From positions 18,927-82,926 of the forward strand of contig JAFIHA010000064.1 in assembly GCA_017848965.1 (NCBI GenBank): a stretch of DNA of 64,000 bases. Direction: 5' to 3'. This DNA comes from Dechloromonas aromatica (nom. nud.) (GTDB lineage: Bacteria; Pseudomonadota; Gammaproteobacteria; Burkholderiales; Rhodocyclaceae). Under the pieces are notes generated by a model. The model saw only the letters and a program-made list of their open reading frames with translations. It was not told the origin of the DNA and ran no database searches. Both the position numbers and the translations under genes were made by a program. This document shows, in pieces, positions 1 to 11,450 of this stretch (within the stretch, counting starts at the first letter, position 1; each line of letters starts with the position of its first letter).

Positions 1-2
1 AA

Positions 3-599
3 AACCCGGAATCGTTTTCCCGCGCCTTTCGGAATGTCTTCGGCAAATCGCCTTCCGCATTCCGAAAAGTGCCGGACTGGGTCTCGTGGCACGAGCGTTA
101 TCGATTCCGTATCCCGGAAAGGACCAGAAACATGCAGGTCGAAATCGTCAATTTCATCCCCACGTCGGTTGCCGTGTATGAGCACCGCGGCCCGGCCGAA
201 CGCGTCAATGAGTCGGTCGGCCAGTTCATCGCCTGGCGGCAGCAAAGCGGGTTGTCGCCCAAGGAGCGCAGCCGCACCTTCGGCATCGCCTACGACAACC
301 CCGACACGACGCCGCCGGAACAATTCCGCTTCGACATTGCCGGCGAAGTGCAGGCCGAGGTGCCGCCCAATGCGCAGGGCGTCGTCACCAGGCAGATTCC
401 CGGCGGCCGCTGCGCGCGGGTGCGCCATGTCGGTTCGCATACCCGCATCGGCGAGAGCATCTACCCGCTGTATCGCGAGTGGCTACCGGCATGCGGCGAG
501 GAACTGCGCGACTTTCCGCTGTATTTTCAATATCTGAATCTGCTGCCGGAAACGGCGGAAGCCGATCTTCTGACGGACATCTATCTGCCGTTGAAGTAG
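3..599 (+). CDS. AraC-family regulator with GyrI-like effector domain, 5' end outside window
   Basis: The frame is open from the left edge. Its first readable residues, NPESFSRAFRNVFGKSPSAF, are the second helix-turn-helix of an AraC DNA-binding domain, so the usual N-terminal start lies outside the window. From about the Met at base 132 a GyrI/SbmC-like domain follows, with the typical YDNPDTTP element and the ISGG-like turn IPGGRCARVRH. These two-domain proteins (about 280-300 aa) are transcription activators whose GyrI-like half binds small hydrophobic ligands. A stand-alone GyrI protein starting at 132 is possible, but the AraC residues run in frame without a stop, so a truncated-by-window AraC protein is preferred. 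The stop TAG is at 597-599. The downstream gene is convergent. Confidence 0.85.
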   Translation, partial: NPESFSRAFRNVFGKSPSAFRKVPDWVSWHERYRFRIPERTRNMQVEIVNFIPTSVAVYEHRGPAERVNESVGQFIAWRQQSGLSPKERSRTFGIAYDNPDTTPPEQFRFDIAGEVQAEVPPNAQGVVTRQIPGGRCARVRHVGSHTRIGESIYPLYREWLPACGEELRDFPLYFQYLNLLPETAEADLLTDIYLPLK

Positions 600-608
600 C
601 CGATTGCA

Positions 609-639
609 CTGCCCGCTAGCCACCGGGGGGGCCGGGCAG
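609..639. terminator. Hairpin between convergent genes
   Basis: A 7-bp stem (CTGCCCG/CGGGCAG) encloses a G-rich loop between the stop of the AraC-GyrI gene and the stop of the convergent HipA-like gene. There is no clear T-run on either side, so termination here is only suggested by position and structure. Confidence 0.35.
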
Positions 640-648
640 CGGCACGGC

Positions 649-1953
649 TTACCCCAGCCGGGCGATGCGCCGTGCCGCTTCGTCGATGTGCCGGTCCAGC
701 GCGGCGATGCAGGGCTGGAAGCGCGGCGAGAAGGCGGCGGTGTCGCTGAGCCGGGCGAAGAAATTCTCGGCCAGTTGCAGCGCCTGCCGCCAGGTATCGG
801 CATCGACGGTGGCGATCAGGGCAGCCGGTGCCAGTGTATCGACGAGCGCGCCGCCAGCGCGCGGGGCAAAGCCCATGGGCAGCACGTCGTAAGCCGGCGC
901 CAACTGGTACGGGCGGCCGTGGCGGCTGACGAAGGACAGGTTGCCGGCGTGCATGTCGGTATTGCCGATCAGCGTGCCGAAGGCCCACAGCAGCGCCGCA
1001 CCGGCAACAGCGCCCGCCTCGACCTGACCGCCGGCGGCCAGGCGGGCGACCAGCGATGGCCAAGGCGCGGCGGCGTCGCCGACGAATTCGGCGTCGAGCG
1101 CGCGCAGCGAAAAGACGCCGACGCGCCCCAATTGCCCGACGCGGTCGAAGCGCGGCACTTCCAGGAAGCGCTGGCCGGCGAAATCGAAGATTTCGCTGGC
1201 GACACCGAGTACCGCCAGCGCCAGATGCTCGGCCAGCAGTAGGTCGCGCCAGCGTTCGCTGACCGGGTTGTCGTCCGCCGCCGAAAATTTCACCAGCACA
1301 TGGCCGCGCTCGCTATAGGCGCAGAACTTCGGCTGCTCGCCGCCGGCCGACGAGCCAGGCAGTTCGCCGGCGCTGGCGGCGCGCGCCAGTGCCGGATAGC
1401 TCGTCGCCCGGTCGACCGGCTGCGGGGCCGGCATGGCCAGAAAGCGCTCGCGCGCCGCTTCGCCGATGAGCAGGTTGCCGATGGCGTCATGGCCCTGCGC
1501 CAGCAGCGCCTGCAGGACGTCGGTGTCGCTCCACTGCTCCGGGTTATTCGGCAGGCCGAGGCCGGCCGCGTGGGCCGCGGCATAGGCGCGGCCGAGATAG
1601 CCCTGCGGCCGCATGTCGAACAGCCACCAGGGCAGGCCGTCGCTGTGCAGTGTGACGCCATCGGCCTGCAGCATGACGAACCCAGACGGCCGCACCGGCT
1701 GCAGCCGGCCAAGCTCACGAATCTGCCCCTCGTCGCTGACCCGGAACACCGGCGCAGCGACTGCCGCCCGGCCGGCATCGCGCAGCGCGTACTGAATAGC
1801 CGGCCCGGCACCAATACGAACCACCTCGTCAGCCAGCACCGCCAGCGCCCGCGACACCGTCGGCTGGCTGATCCCCGTCTTTTCAACGAGTTGCCGCGCG
1901 CTCAAGGGTCCTTGAGCGAGCAGCAGGCGAATGGCGTCGGCGTGCCGCGACAT
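649..1953 (-). CDS. yjjJ: HipA-family serine/threonine kinase toxin, YjjJ/HipH type with fused winged HTH
   Basis: 434 aa, close to the E. coli YjjJ (HipH) length. Residues 1-60 form a winged helix (RQLVEKTGISQPTVSRAL recognition region), followed by HipA N- and C-terminal regions. The kinase signatures are visible: glycine-rich GSSAGGEQPK (about 200-209), a lysine in VLVKFS (about 222), the catalytic loop GNTDMHAGN with Asp about 333, and the metal-binding APAYD Asp about 355. HipA kinases phosphorylate translation-related targets and cause growth arrest. In the classic system a separate HipB antitoxin binds DNA. Here no HipB gene is adjacent, and the DNA-binding role is built into the toxin N-terminus. 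A perfect palindrome lies 30 bp upstream of the start and may be its own operator. Family assignment is firm; target and toxicity are inferred. Confidence 0.87.
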   Translation of the reverse strand: MSRHADAIRLLLAQGPLSARQLVEKTGISQPTVSRALAVLADEVVRIGAGPAIQYALRDAGRAAVAAPVFRVSDEGQIRELGRLQPVRPSGFVMLQADGVTLHSDGLPWWLFDMRPQGYLGRAYAAAHAAGLGLPNNPEQWSDTDVLQALLAQGHDAIGNLLIGEAARERFLAMPAPQPVDRATSYPALARAASAGELPGSSAGGEQPKFCAYSERGHVLVKFSAADDNPVSERWRDLLLAEHLALAVLGVASEIFDFAGQRFLEVPRFDRVGQLGRVGVFSLRALDAEFVGDAAAPWPSLVARLAAGGQVEAGAVAGAALLWAFGTLIGNTDMHAGNLSFVSRHGRPYQLAPAYDVLPMGFAPRAGGALVDTLAPAALIATVDADTWRQALQLAENFFARLSDTAAFSPRFQPCIAALDRHIDEAARRIARLG

Positions 1954-1982
1954 GATTTGAATGGATCAATGAATAAATAAAC

Positions 1983-1994
1983 GAATAGCTATTC
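1983..1994. promoter_or_regulatory. Candidate operator: perfect 12-bp palindrome
   Basis: GAATAGCTATTC is a perfect palindrome in an AT-rich stretch just upstream of the HipA-like gene (minus strand) and about 165 bp before the ORF6N gene. The HipA-like protein carries its own winged HTH, so autoregulation at this site is a reasonable guess. No binding evidence can be read from sequence. Confidence 0.35.
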
Positions 1995-2157
1995 TAGACA
2001 GCCAATGGCCAGGCGTCACGAAATCCTGGCTGGCAAAGCCATCTTCCTTCGATAAACCGCCGTGGGTGGGCTGTCCTGAAAATGCAATTAGTATAATCTG
2101 GCGCGATGCTGAATCACGGGCAGGTCAGCCTTGCAACTTCTGACAGGGGGAAGTGAA

Positions 2158-2766
2158 ATGAGCCAGGAACAAGCACGCGAGCCCGTGCAGGCGCTGATCG
2201 ATAGCCGGATTTTTGTCTTGCGGGGGCAGCGGGTGATGCTCGATAGCGATCTCGCAGAACTCTATGGCGTCGAAACCCGGGTGCTGGTTCAGGCGGTAAA
2301 GCGCAACCGGGAGCGCTTTCCCGAAGACTTCATGTTTAATCTGGAAAATCATGAGCTTACGGCTTTGAGATCACAAATTGTGATCTCAAACGGCAGGCGG
2401 GGCGGTCGCCGAACCGCACCATATGCCTTTACCGAACAAGGCGTCGCCATGCTCTCGTCGGTGCTGAACAGCCCGCGTGCCATAGCGATCAACATCGAGA
2501 TCATGCGCACCTTCGTGCGTGTCCGCGAATTGGCCAATACCCACGGCGAACTGGGCGAGCGCCTCAATGAACTGGAGGAGAAAACCGAAGCCCTGGCCCT
2601 CCAGCAGGAGAATTTCGCGCACACCACCCGCGCTCAGCTCAAGCAGGTATTCGAGGCGATTCGTCAGTTGATGACCCCGCCGGAACCCAGCAAGCGGCCC
2701 ATCGGCTTCGTGCAGCCAGCAGACGAAGCCGGAAAGCCGAAAGCAATCAAAGAAAGGCGTGAATGA
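2158..2766 (+). CDS. ORF6N domain-containing protein
   Basis: 202 aa from the ATG at 2158, chosen over an in-frame upstream start at 2131 because AGGGGGAAG lies just before it. Residues about 13-100 carry the ORF6N fold: the [16 protein letters not shown] segment, [14 protein letters not shown], and the [16 protein letters not shown] motif. ORF6N domains belong to the phage KilA-N/ORF6N/Bro DNA-binding group. Chromosomal copies sit in accessory regions and have no settled function. The C-terminal third (about 130-175) is predicted coiled coil, followed by a basic tail. The 292 bases after it, up to 3058, contain no gene I can support and are visibly richer in A and T than the flanking core genes. 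Confidence 0.85.
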   Translation: MSQEQAREPVQALIDSRIFVLRGQRVMLDSDLAELYGVETRVLVQAVKRNRERFPEDFMFNLENHELTALRSQIVISNGRRGGRRTAPYAFTEQGVAMLSSVLNSPRAIAINIEIMRTFVRVRELANTHGELGERLNELEEKTEALALQQENFAHTTRAQLKQVFEAIRQLMTPPEPSKRPIGFVQPADEAGKPKAIKERRE

Positions 2767-3058
2767 TCGACGGCGATCCATTACGCCGGGAACGATTCTC
2801 TCCTGGGGTTGGTTGTTGCTCGCGCTCCATAGCAGACAATCGATCCCTGTGCAGATATGCTTTAGGTGTTTTGAATGCCATCGTCCGCGAAAATTGAGCT
2901 TGGCCCGTTTTGCCTTCGTTAGGTTATCGATTGATAAGGAAACCAGCATTGGATGGTCGCCATATCATTCAAAAACTTAAAAGCGATTAATTCGCCTGCG
3001 TATTTCTAAGAATAGCGCTGAAATCTCTATGCATGAATAACTGTTAGGTGCCAGCCCT

Positions 3059-3820
3059 GTGCTCTCTGAAAAAATTTTAGATTGGTTAGCTTCAACTGGT
3101 TTCCCTCTTGAGATGGAAGCTGCTTTTGCATTCCGTGAGGCGGGCTTTTTTGTGAGGCAATCTGCGGTACTCCCTGACCCACAATCAGACAAAGGCCGAG
3201 AAATTGATGTCCTGGCAAATGACCCAGACCTGATTGGCGTAATCGATATCTCATTTGTTGTTGAGTGCAAGTCATCTCAAAACCCGTGGGTTGTCTTTAC
3301 CTCCGAAGATGCATTTTCTCTGTACAACCGCGTGCATGCTTTCGCCATGACTTCTGGGGCTGCAAAACGGGCACTCTCAGAGCGATGCGGAAATGACTGG
3401 TGGAAGAAATGGATTGATCGTTCAGAGCATGGGGGATACGGCTTTCGACAAGCGCTGAGAAAAGAAGCAGATCCTGCCTACGCAGCTGCAATTGGCGCGG
3501 TAAAGGCTTGCCATGGCATAGCGCAAGATCGTTCTTCGTCCTCCATCCCCCTTCTTGCATTTGCTTTTCCCGTCATTGTTGTCGACTCTCCGTTATTTGA
3601 ATGCTCCAGAAATTCTGATGGAACATTGAAACTCGCAGAGGTTCCGATTAGCGAATTCTTGTTCTCCGCCCACATTCCCGAAAATATCGGTTGCTCCGTG
3701 AAAGTGGTGACGAGAGCTCATCTACCCATCTTCGCAAAGTGGGCAAGAGAATTAACTAGTGCGATCCGAGACGAGTTTCAGGATGAAGAAGACAGTGCAT
3801 TTGGCTCTTCTGAGATCTAA
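3059..3820 (+). CDS. Orphan PD-(D/E)XK nuclease-like protein
   Basis: 253 aa. The start is a GTG, with TTAGG 10 bp before it; an in-frame stop at 3038-3040 rules out an earlier start. I do not recognise a named family. Residues about 20-85 fit the core of the PD-(D/E)XK restriction-endonuclease fold: a helix with conserved Glu (FREAGF), a strand with REIDVLA (Asp), then VVECKSS (the E-x-K pair), followed by a strand-helix. No methyltransferase, helicase or specificity gene adjoins it. Base composition is clearly less GC-rich than the flanking core genes, consistent with horizontal acquisition. The C-terminal 150 aa have no feature I can name. A role in defence or DNA repair is inference. Confidence 0.6.
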   Translation: MLSEKILDWLASTGFPLEMEAAFAFREAGFFVRQSAVLPDPQSDKGREIDVLANDPDLIGVIDISFVVECKSSQNPWVVFTSEDAFSLYNRVHAFAMTSGAAKRALSERCGNDWWKKWIDRSEHGGYGFRQALRKEADPAYAAAIGAVKACHGIAQDRSSSSIPLLAFAFPVIVVDSPLFECSRNSDGTLKLAEVPISEFLFSAHIPENIGCSVKVVTRAHLPIFAKWARELTSAIRDEFQDEEDSAFGSSEI

Positions 3821-4209
3821 CCTCAAGCATCTGCCAGTCTGCTTGTCCAGTCCCACAGCTTCCACTGGGGGGCGATAGCTGCTCCAAGACAAAGGCAGTA
3901 AATCCCCCGTTTCGCTTCCCCGTATTCCCCAGTGCTATCGGGAGTTTGCAAACGCCCTGTCACCGGATTGCGCCAGCTTGTTCTGAAGTCATTGCCTTCT
4001 CCCCGCCCCCCGGCTACCATCGCCCGGCGTTGTCCGTTTTGGCGCGCCTGACTTGATAGAGGTTTGGATGTTGGAGCTTGCCGTCATCCGGTAACCCCTT
4101 TCCCTGCAGCCGCAGGGGATTGAGGTTATCGGGATCGAAAGACCGGGCAGACCACCCGCAGGTGGTTTGCCGTTTCTGTTCGTTCAGATGACGCCAATGG
4201 AAGACCAAC
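3821..4209. other. 389-bp gap upstream of rsgA with a hairpin
   Basis: No gene with clear support. A minus-strand frame of 65 codons (3823-4020) is open but has no recognisable domain. A 10-bp stem with one G-U pair and a CGCA loop (4147-4170) lies about 40 bp upstream of the rsgA start. It has no T-run, so it could be a leader structure rather than a terminator. Composition shifts back to GC-rich across this gap, marking the right edge of the accessory patch. Confidence 0.4.
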
Positions 4210-5316
4210 ATGAGCATTTCCAAACCGATGGCCGCGCCTTTGTCCGCGCCGGCCGACCCATCCACTTTTTCTGCTGCCGACGGCCAGGAAACCCCTGTGC
4301 CTTGCGGCCCGGACGAGGCGATTGCCCGGGTGACGGCGGTCGACCGTGACCAGTACCTGATCCGCAACGCTACCGGCGAAATCCCGGCCCGGCTTGCCGG
4401 GCGGGCGGCCTACACAAGTGCTTCCCCCGTCGATTTGCCCTGCGTGGGCGACTGGCTGCGGGTCAGGATGCACGACGACGGCGCCCACGCCAGCATCCTG
4501 GCGGTACTGCCGCGCCGCTCCTTCCTGCGCCGGAAGCGGCCGGGCAGCGCGGTCGAGTTCCAGATGATCGCTGCCAATATCGACCTGGCCTTCATCGTCC
4601 AGTCCTGCCACTTCGATTTCAATGTGCGCCGGCTGGAGCGTTACCTGGTGCTGACCAGCGAGGGAGGGATCGAGCCCGTCGTCGTGCTGACCAAGACTGA
4701 CCTGATCGCCACGGCGGAGCTGGAGCAGCTCATCGCGCAGATCCGCCAGGCCGGTATAGTCACCCGCATCGTCGCGCTGAGCAACGTCAGCGGCAAGGGC
4801 ATAGCGGCGATCCGCGAGCTGATCCAGCCCGGCCAAACCTGCTGCCTGCTCGGCTCGTCCGGAGTCGGCAAGACGACGCTGCTCAATCGACTACTCGGTG
4901 ACGAGGGTTTGGCGACCGGCGCGGTCAGCCAGTCCGGCGAAGGTCGGCACACGACGACGCGCCGCCAGCTTATCCCGTTGCCGGGCGGTGCCAGCCTGAT
5001 CGACATGCCGGGCATGCGCGAACTGGGCATGCTCGATGTCAGCGAGGGCATCGCCGACAGCTTTGCCGACATCCGGGCGCTGGCGCGCGATTGCCGCTTC
5101 GCCGACTGCACGCACGAGCGCGAGCCGGGTTGTGCCATCCAGCGCGTCATCGCCGAGGGCGAAGTGGACGCCGAGCACTTCCGCAACTACCAGAAGCTGC
5201 TGCGGGAATCGGCGTTTCACGAGATGTCCCTGCACGAGAAACGCGACAAGGATCGGGCCTTCGGCAAGCTGGTGCGCGCCGCCGGCAAGGCCAGGGGGCG
5301 GCGGCACGAGTATTGA
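4210..5316 (+). CDS. rsgA: Ribosome small-subunit-dependent GTPase A
   Basis: 368 aa. A circularly permuted GTPase that assists late maturation of the 30S subunit. An N-terminal OB fold (about 35-105) is followed by the permuted G motifs: G4 as LTKTDL, then G1 (P-loop) GSSGVGKTT, then G3 DMPGMREL. The C-terminal zinc-binding helical domain shows CRFADCTHEREPGC. The long Ala/Pro-rich N-terminal extension (about 35 residues before the OB fold) is somewhat more than usual. GGAAG precedes the ATG. It is transcribed alone; the next gene is convergent. Assignment is secure. Confidence 0.95.
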   Translation: MSISKPMAAPLSAPADPSTFSAADGQETPVPCGPDEAIARVTAVDRDQYLIRNATGEIPARLAGRAAYTSASPVDLPCVGDWLRVRMHDDGAHASILAVLPRRSFLRRKRPGSAVEFQMIAANIDLAFIVQSCHFDFNVRRLERYLVLTSEGGIEPVVVLTKTDLIATAELEQLIAQIRQAGIVTRIVALSNVSGKGIAAIRELIQPGQTCCLLGSSGVGKTTLLNRLLGDEGLATGAVSQSGEGRHTTTRRQLIPLPGGASLIDMPGMRELGMLDVSEGIADSFADIRALARDCRFADCTHEREPGCAIQRVIAEGEVDAEHFRNYQKLLRESAFHEMSLHEKRDKDRAFGKLVRAAGKARGRRHEY

Positions 5317-5339
5317 GGTCTGATGGGAGCGAAGGCGGG

Positions 5340-5579
5340 CTACTTGTCCGCCTTGTCCTCAGCAGCCGTCAGCGGCCTTGCCGCCGCTGACGGATCGTTT
5401 TCGTCCGGCTCGATGCCCCAGTCGCCCCAGGTGTACCAGTCGTCGCCGAGCATTTCGGCGGGGTGCATGGTGCGGCCGGAGCCGTTGCCGCATTGCAGGT
5501 CGCGGGCCGCACAGTATTTGTCGCAGCCCCAGCAGATGCGCTCGGGGTGCTTGGGGTGGAGCGGGAAGCGCCTGGCCAT
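5340..5579 (-). CDS. DUF3079 domain protein
   Basis: 79 aa small cytoplasmic protein. The N-terminal 50 residues match the DUF3079 pattern: FPLHPKHPERICWGCDKYC, then CGNGSGRT, HPAEMLGDDWY. Four cysteines (two in a CxxCxxxC arrangement) suggest metal binding. The C-terminal 25 residues are an acidic, alanine-rich tail. It lies 12 bp after metH on the same strand, so it is probably cotranscribed with metH and under the same riboswitch. Function unknown; in other betaproteobacteria the family is a conserved orphan. Confidence 0.85.
   Translation of the reverse strand: MARRFPLHPKHPERICWGCDKYCAARDLQCGNGSGRTMHPAEMLGDDWYTWGDWGIEPDENDPSAAARPLTAAEDKADK
5366..5393 (+). terminator. Hairpin downstream of rsgA, inside the convergent gene's 3' end
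   Basis: A perfect 10-bp stem (CCGTCAGCGG/CCGCTGACGG) is followed in the rsgA direction by ATCGTTTT. It lies within the last codons of the convergent DUF3079 gene, so it could end rsgA transcripts while also encoding protein on the other strand. The T-run is short, hence only moderate support. Confidence 0.4.
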
Positions 5580-5591
5580 CGCTCCCCCTCA

Positions 5592-9254
<3,663 letters not shown>

Positions 9255-9329
9255 GGATTACCTCGGCAAAGCACCGGTGACGCCGCCAAAAGCGAACGGC
9301 GCAGCAAACCGGCGAGTGGAACAGGGTTT

Positions 9330-9400
9330 GCGAGCGCCGTTGATCGTTGCCGAGCCTGGCCCTCGTCAGATAGGTCGCAGCGCTCCTCGGCAGGAGGCGA
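9330..9400 (-). ncRNA. S-adenosylhomocysteine (SAH) riboswitch
   Basis: On the minus strand the leader of metH reads the conserved SAH-riboswitch core: CCGAGGAGCGCTGC, then CCAGGCTCGG, then AACGGCGCTC. The P1 stem forms between GCCGAG and CTCGGC. The pseudoknot forms between GAGCGC (complement of 9380-9385) and GCGCTC (complement of 9332-9337). These riboswitches raise expression when SAH accumulates and are found ahead of SAH-recycling and methionine genes in Beta- and Gammaproteobacteria. It ends about 75 bases before the metH start. Called from conserved sequence and pairing, not from a covariance-model score. Confidence 0.9.
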
Positions 9401-9452
9401 AGTGTAGCCGTCGACGGCGCGAAAGCCAAGTTTTCCCTGCAAAAACAGTCGC

Positions 9453-11450
9453 TCAGCCCAGCGGCTCGCAGCGCAGCCAGACGGTGAACACGGCGCCGCC
9501 GCTGTCCGGGCAGTCGACGGTGATGCGGCCGTCGTAGCGTTCGACCAGCGACTTGCTGACCCACAGGCCGAGACCGTGGCCGCCCGGCTTGTGGGCGGTG
9601 AAGAAGGGCTCGAACAGGTGTTCGCGCTCGGCTTCGGGGATGCCCGGGCCGGAGTCGGCGACGCTCAGGCGCAGGCCGATCGGCATGTCGGCTTCGTCCC
9701 ATTCCTCGGCGCGCAGGCGCAGGCGGCCGCCGTCGGGCATGACCTGGATCGCGTTGGCGAGCAGGTTGATCATCACCTGCTGCAACTCGTTCTTGTTGCA
9801 GGTGACCAGCCGGTTGGTGCCGATTTCCTGTTCGATCGAGATGTTGCCCTTGCGCAGCAAGTGGCCGACCAGCAGCAGGCAGTCGTGGATCAACTGGCTG
9901 GCATTGACCGGTTCGAGGTAGCCGACGTATTCCTGCGGACGGGCGAACTGCAGCAGCTTGGTGACGATCAGGCGGATGCGGTGCACCTGGTCAAGGATCA
10001 GCCGGAATTCGGGTTCGACCGGTTTGGCTTGCGCGCCGAGCAGTTCGCGGGCGAGTTCGAGGTTGCCCTGGATGACGGCGATCGGATTGTTGATTTCGTG
10101 GGCGACGCCGGCGGTCAATTGGCCGATGGCGGCCATTTTCTCGTTGGTGATCAGCTTGCCCTGGGTCGAGCGCAGGTTGGCCAGTGCTTCTTCCAGTTCG
10201 GTGGTGCGTTGCGCCACCTTGCCGTCGAGCGACTCGCCCCAGCGTTGCAGGGCCAGCGCCTGGGCCTGCTGGCGTTCCAGCAGGCGGTCGAAATGGCGGG
10301 CCAGTTCGCCGATTTCGTCTGCGTTGTCGATCGGGCCGACGCGGGCCTCGGTGTGGCCGGCCTCGATCGCGTTCATCGTCGTGTGCATCCTCTCGATCGG
10401 CCGGAAGATGCGGCGCGCCCAGAGCACCGCGAAGATCGCGGCGATCAGCATGGCCAGCGCGAAGAGGGCGACGATGCCGACGAAGGCGGATTTCTTGGCG
10501 GCGACGAAAGGTGTTTCGAGGAAGCCGACGTAGAGCATGCCGACCCGCTCGCCGCGGCTGTCGAGCAGCGGCCGGTAGCCGGAGTAGTACCAATCCTGGA
10601 CGACGAAGGCGCGGGCTAGCCAGGTTTCGCCGCGGCCGAGCACGCTATCGCGCACCGCCTGCGAGACGCGCGTGCCGATCGCCCGCTCGCCCTCGAACAG
10701 GCGGACGTTGGTGGCGATGCGCACGTCGCCGAGGAACAGCGTCGCGGTGCCGACGCTGTCGAGCAGCTTGTCGTCGGGATAGACGATTTCGTTGAGGTGG
10801 TCGATGAATTCGAGGTTGCCGTTGAGCAGCACGCCACCCGCCAGCACGCCGAGCAGGCGACCTTGGGCGTCATGGATCGGGGCGGCGCTGTGCACGACCA
10901 GGCCGCGCTCTTCGACGGCGGCCTGGCTGGGTTGGGCGTTGCGGGTCGGTAGCAGCGGTAGGCGCGCGCGCTGGGCGAGCGCCGGGTCGATCGTCGCCAG
11001 TTGCTCGGCGCTGAAAACGTCGTTGACGGTGCCCGCCTTGTCCTTGAGGGCGTCGGCGACGACCGGCCAGTCGCCCAGGCAGGGGGCTTTCGGGCGGCCG
11101 TGGGCGCAAGCGTTGCGGTCGAGCAGGAGCAGGAAATCGAGCCGCAGGCGCTGGCGTTCGCTGTTCAACCAGTGGTCCAGCTGCGATTGCGGCAGGTTGA
11201 GCCGGGCGGCCAGCCGCGCCGAGCCGGCCAGGCCCTCGACGGCGGTGCCGATGCCGGCGCTGACGCGTTCGTAGTAGCTGTTGGCGCTGACCAGGTCGGC
11301 GCCGACCTTGGCCACCAGCAGGCGGTCGAGAAAGCTGCTGCCCCAATTGACCAGCGTCACCAGCAGCAGCGGCAGGACGACGCCGAGCGGCAGCAGCGCC
11401 AGGCCGATCAGCCGTCTGCGGATCGACTGGCGCGGCGCGCCGGCGTTCAC
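9453..11450 (-). CDS. Membrane sensor histidine kinase with Cache-type periplasmic domain
   Basis: 665 aa from a GTG start that overlaps the upstream response-regulator stop (GTGA). Layout: TM1 about 13-36; a long periplasmic sensor about 40-318 with Cache-like features (VVHSAAPIHDAQGRLLGVLAGG, then GMLYVGFLETPF, typical of double-Cache sensors of small organic ligands); TM2 about 320-345; HAMP about 345-400; coiled coil; HisKA with the phospho-accepting His about 451 in AHEINNP; and an HATPase domain with NLLANAIQ, DSGPGIP and GHGLGLW. It forms an operon with the NtrC-type regulator ahead of it. The ligand cannot be read from sequence; relatives include dicarboxylate sensors. Confidence 0.88.
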   Translation of the reverse strand: MNAGAPRQSIRRRLIGLALLPLGVVLPLLLVTLVNWGSSFLDRLLVAKVGADLVSANSYYERVSAGIGTAVEGLAGSARLAARLNLPQSQLDHWLNSERQRLRLDFLLLLDRNACAHGRPKAPCLGDWPVVADALKDKAGTVNDVFSAEQLATIDPALAQRARLPLLPTRNAQPSQAAVEERGLVVHSAAPIHDAQGRLLGVLAGGVLLNGNLEFIDHLNEIVYPDDKLLDSVGTATLFLGDVRIATNVRLFEGERAIGTRVSQAVRDSVLGRGETWLARAFVVQDWYYSGYRPLLDSRGERVGMLYVGFLETPFVAAKKSAFVGIVALFALAMLIAAIFAVLWARRIFRPIERMHTTMNAIEAGHTEARVGPIDNADEIGELARHFDRLLERQQAQALALQRWGESLDGKVAQRTTELEEALANLRSTQGKLITNEKMAAIGQLTAGVAHEINNPIAVIQGNLELARELLGAQAKPVEPEFRLILDQVHRIRLIVTKLLQFARPQEYVGYLEPVNASQLIHDCLLLVGHLLRKGNISIEQEIGTNRLVTCNKNELQQVMINLLANAIQVMPDGGRLRLRAEEWDEADMPIGLRLSVADSGPGIPEAEREHLFEPFFTAHKPGGHGLGLWVSKSLVERYDGRITVDCPDSGGAVFTVWLRCEPLG

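Noticed and set aside
1954-2157. A HipB antitoxin gene next to the HipA-like gene
   Set aside because: No open frame with a helix-turn-helix in this gap on either strand; the winged HTH is fused to the kinase instead.
3038-3060. Integron-type recombination site suggested by GTTAGGT before the nuclease gene
   Set aside because: No paired core sites or attC-like hairpin, and no integrase; likely chance.
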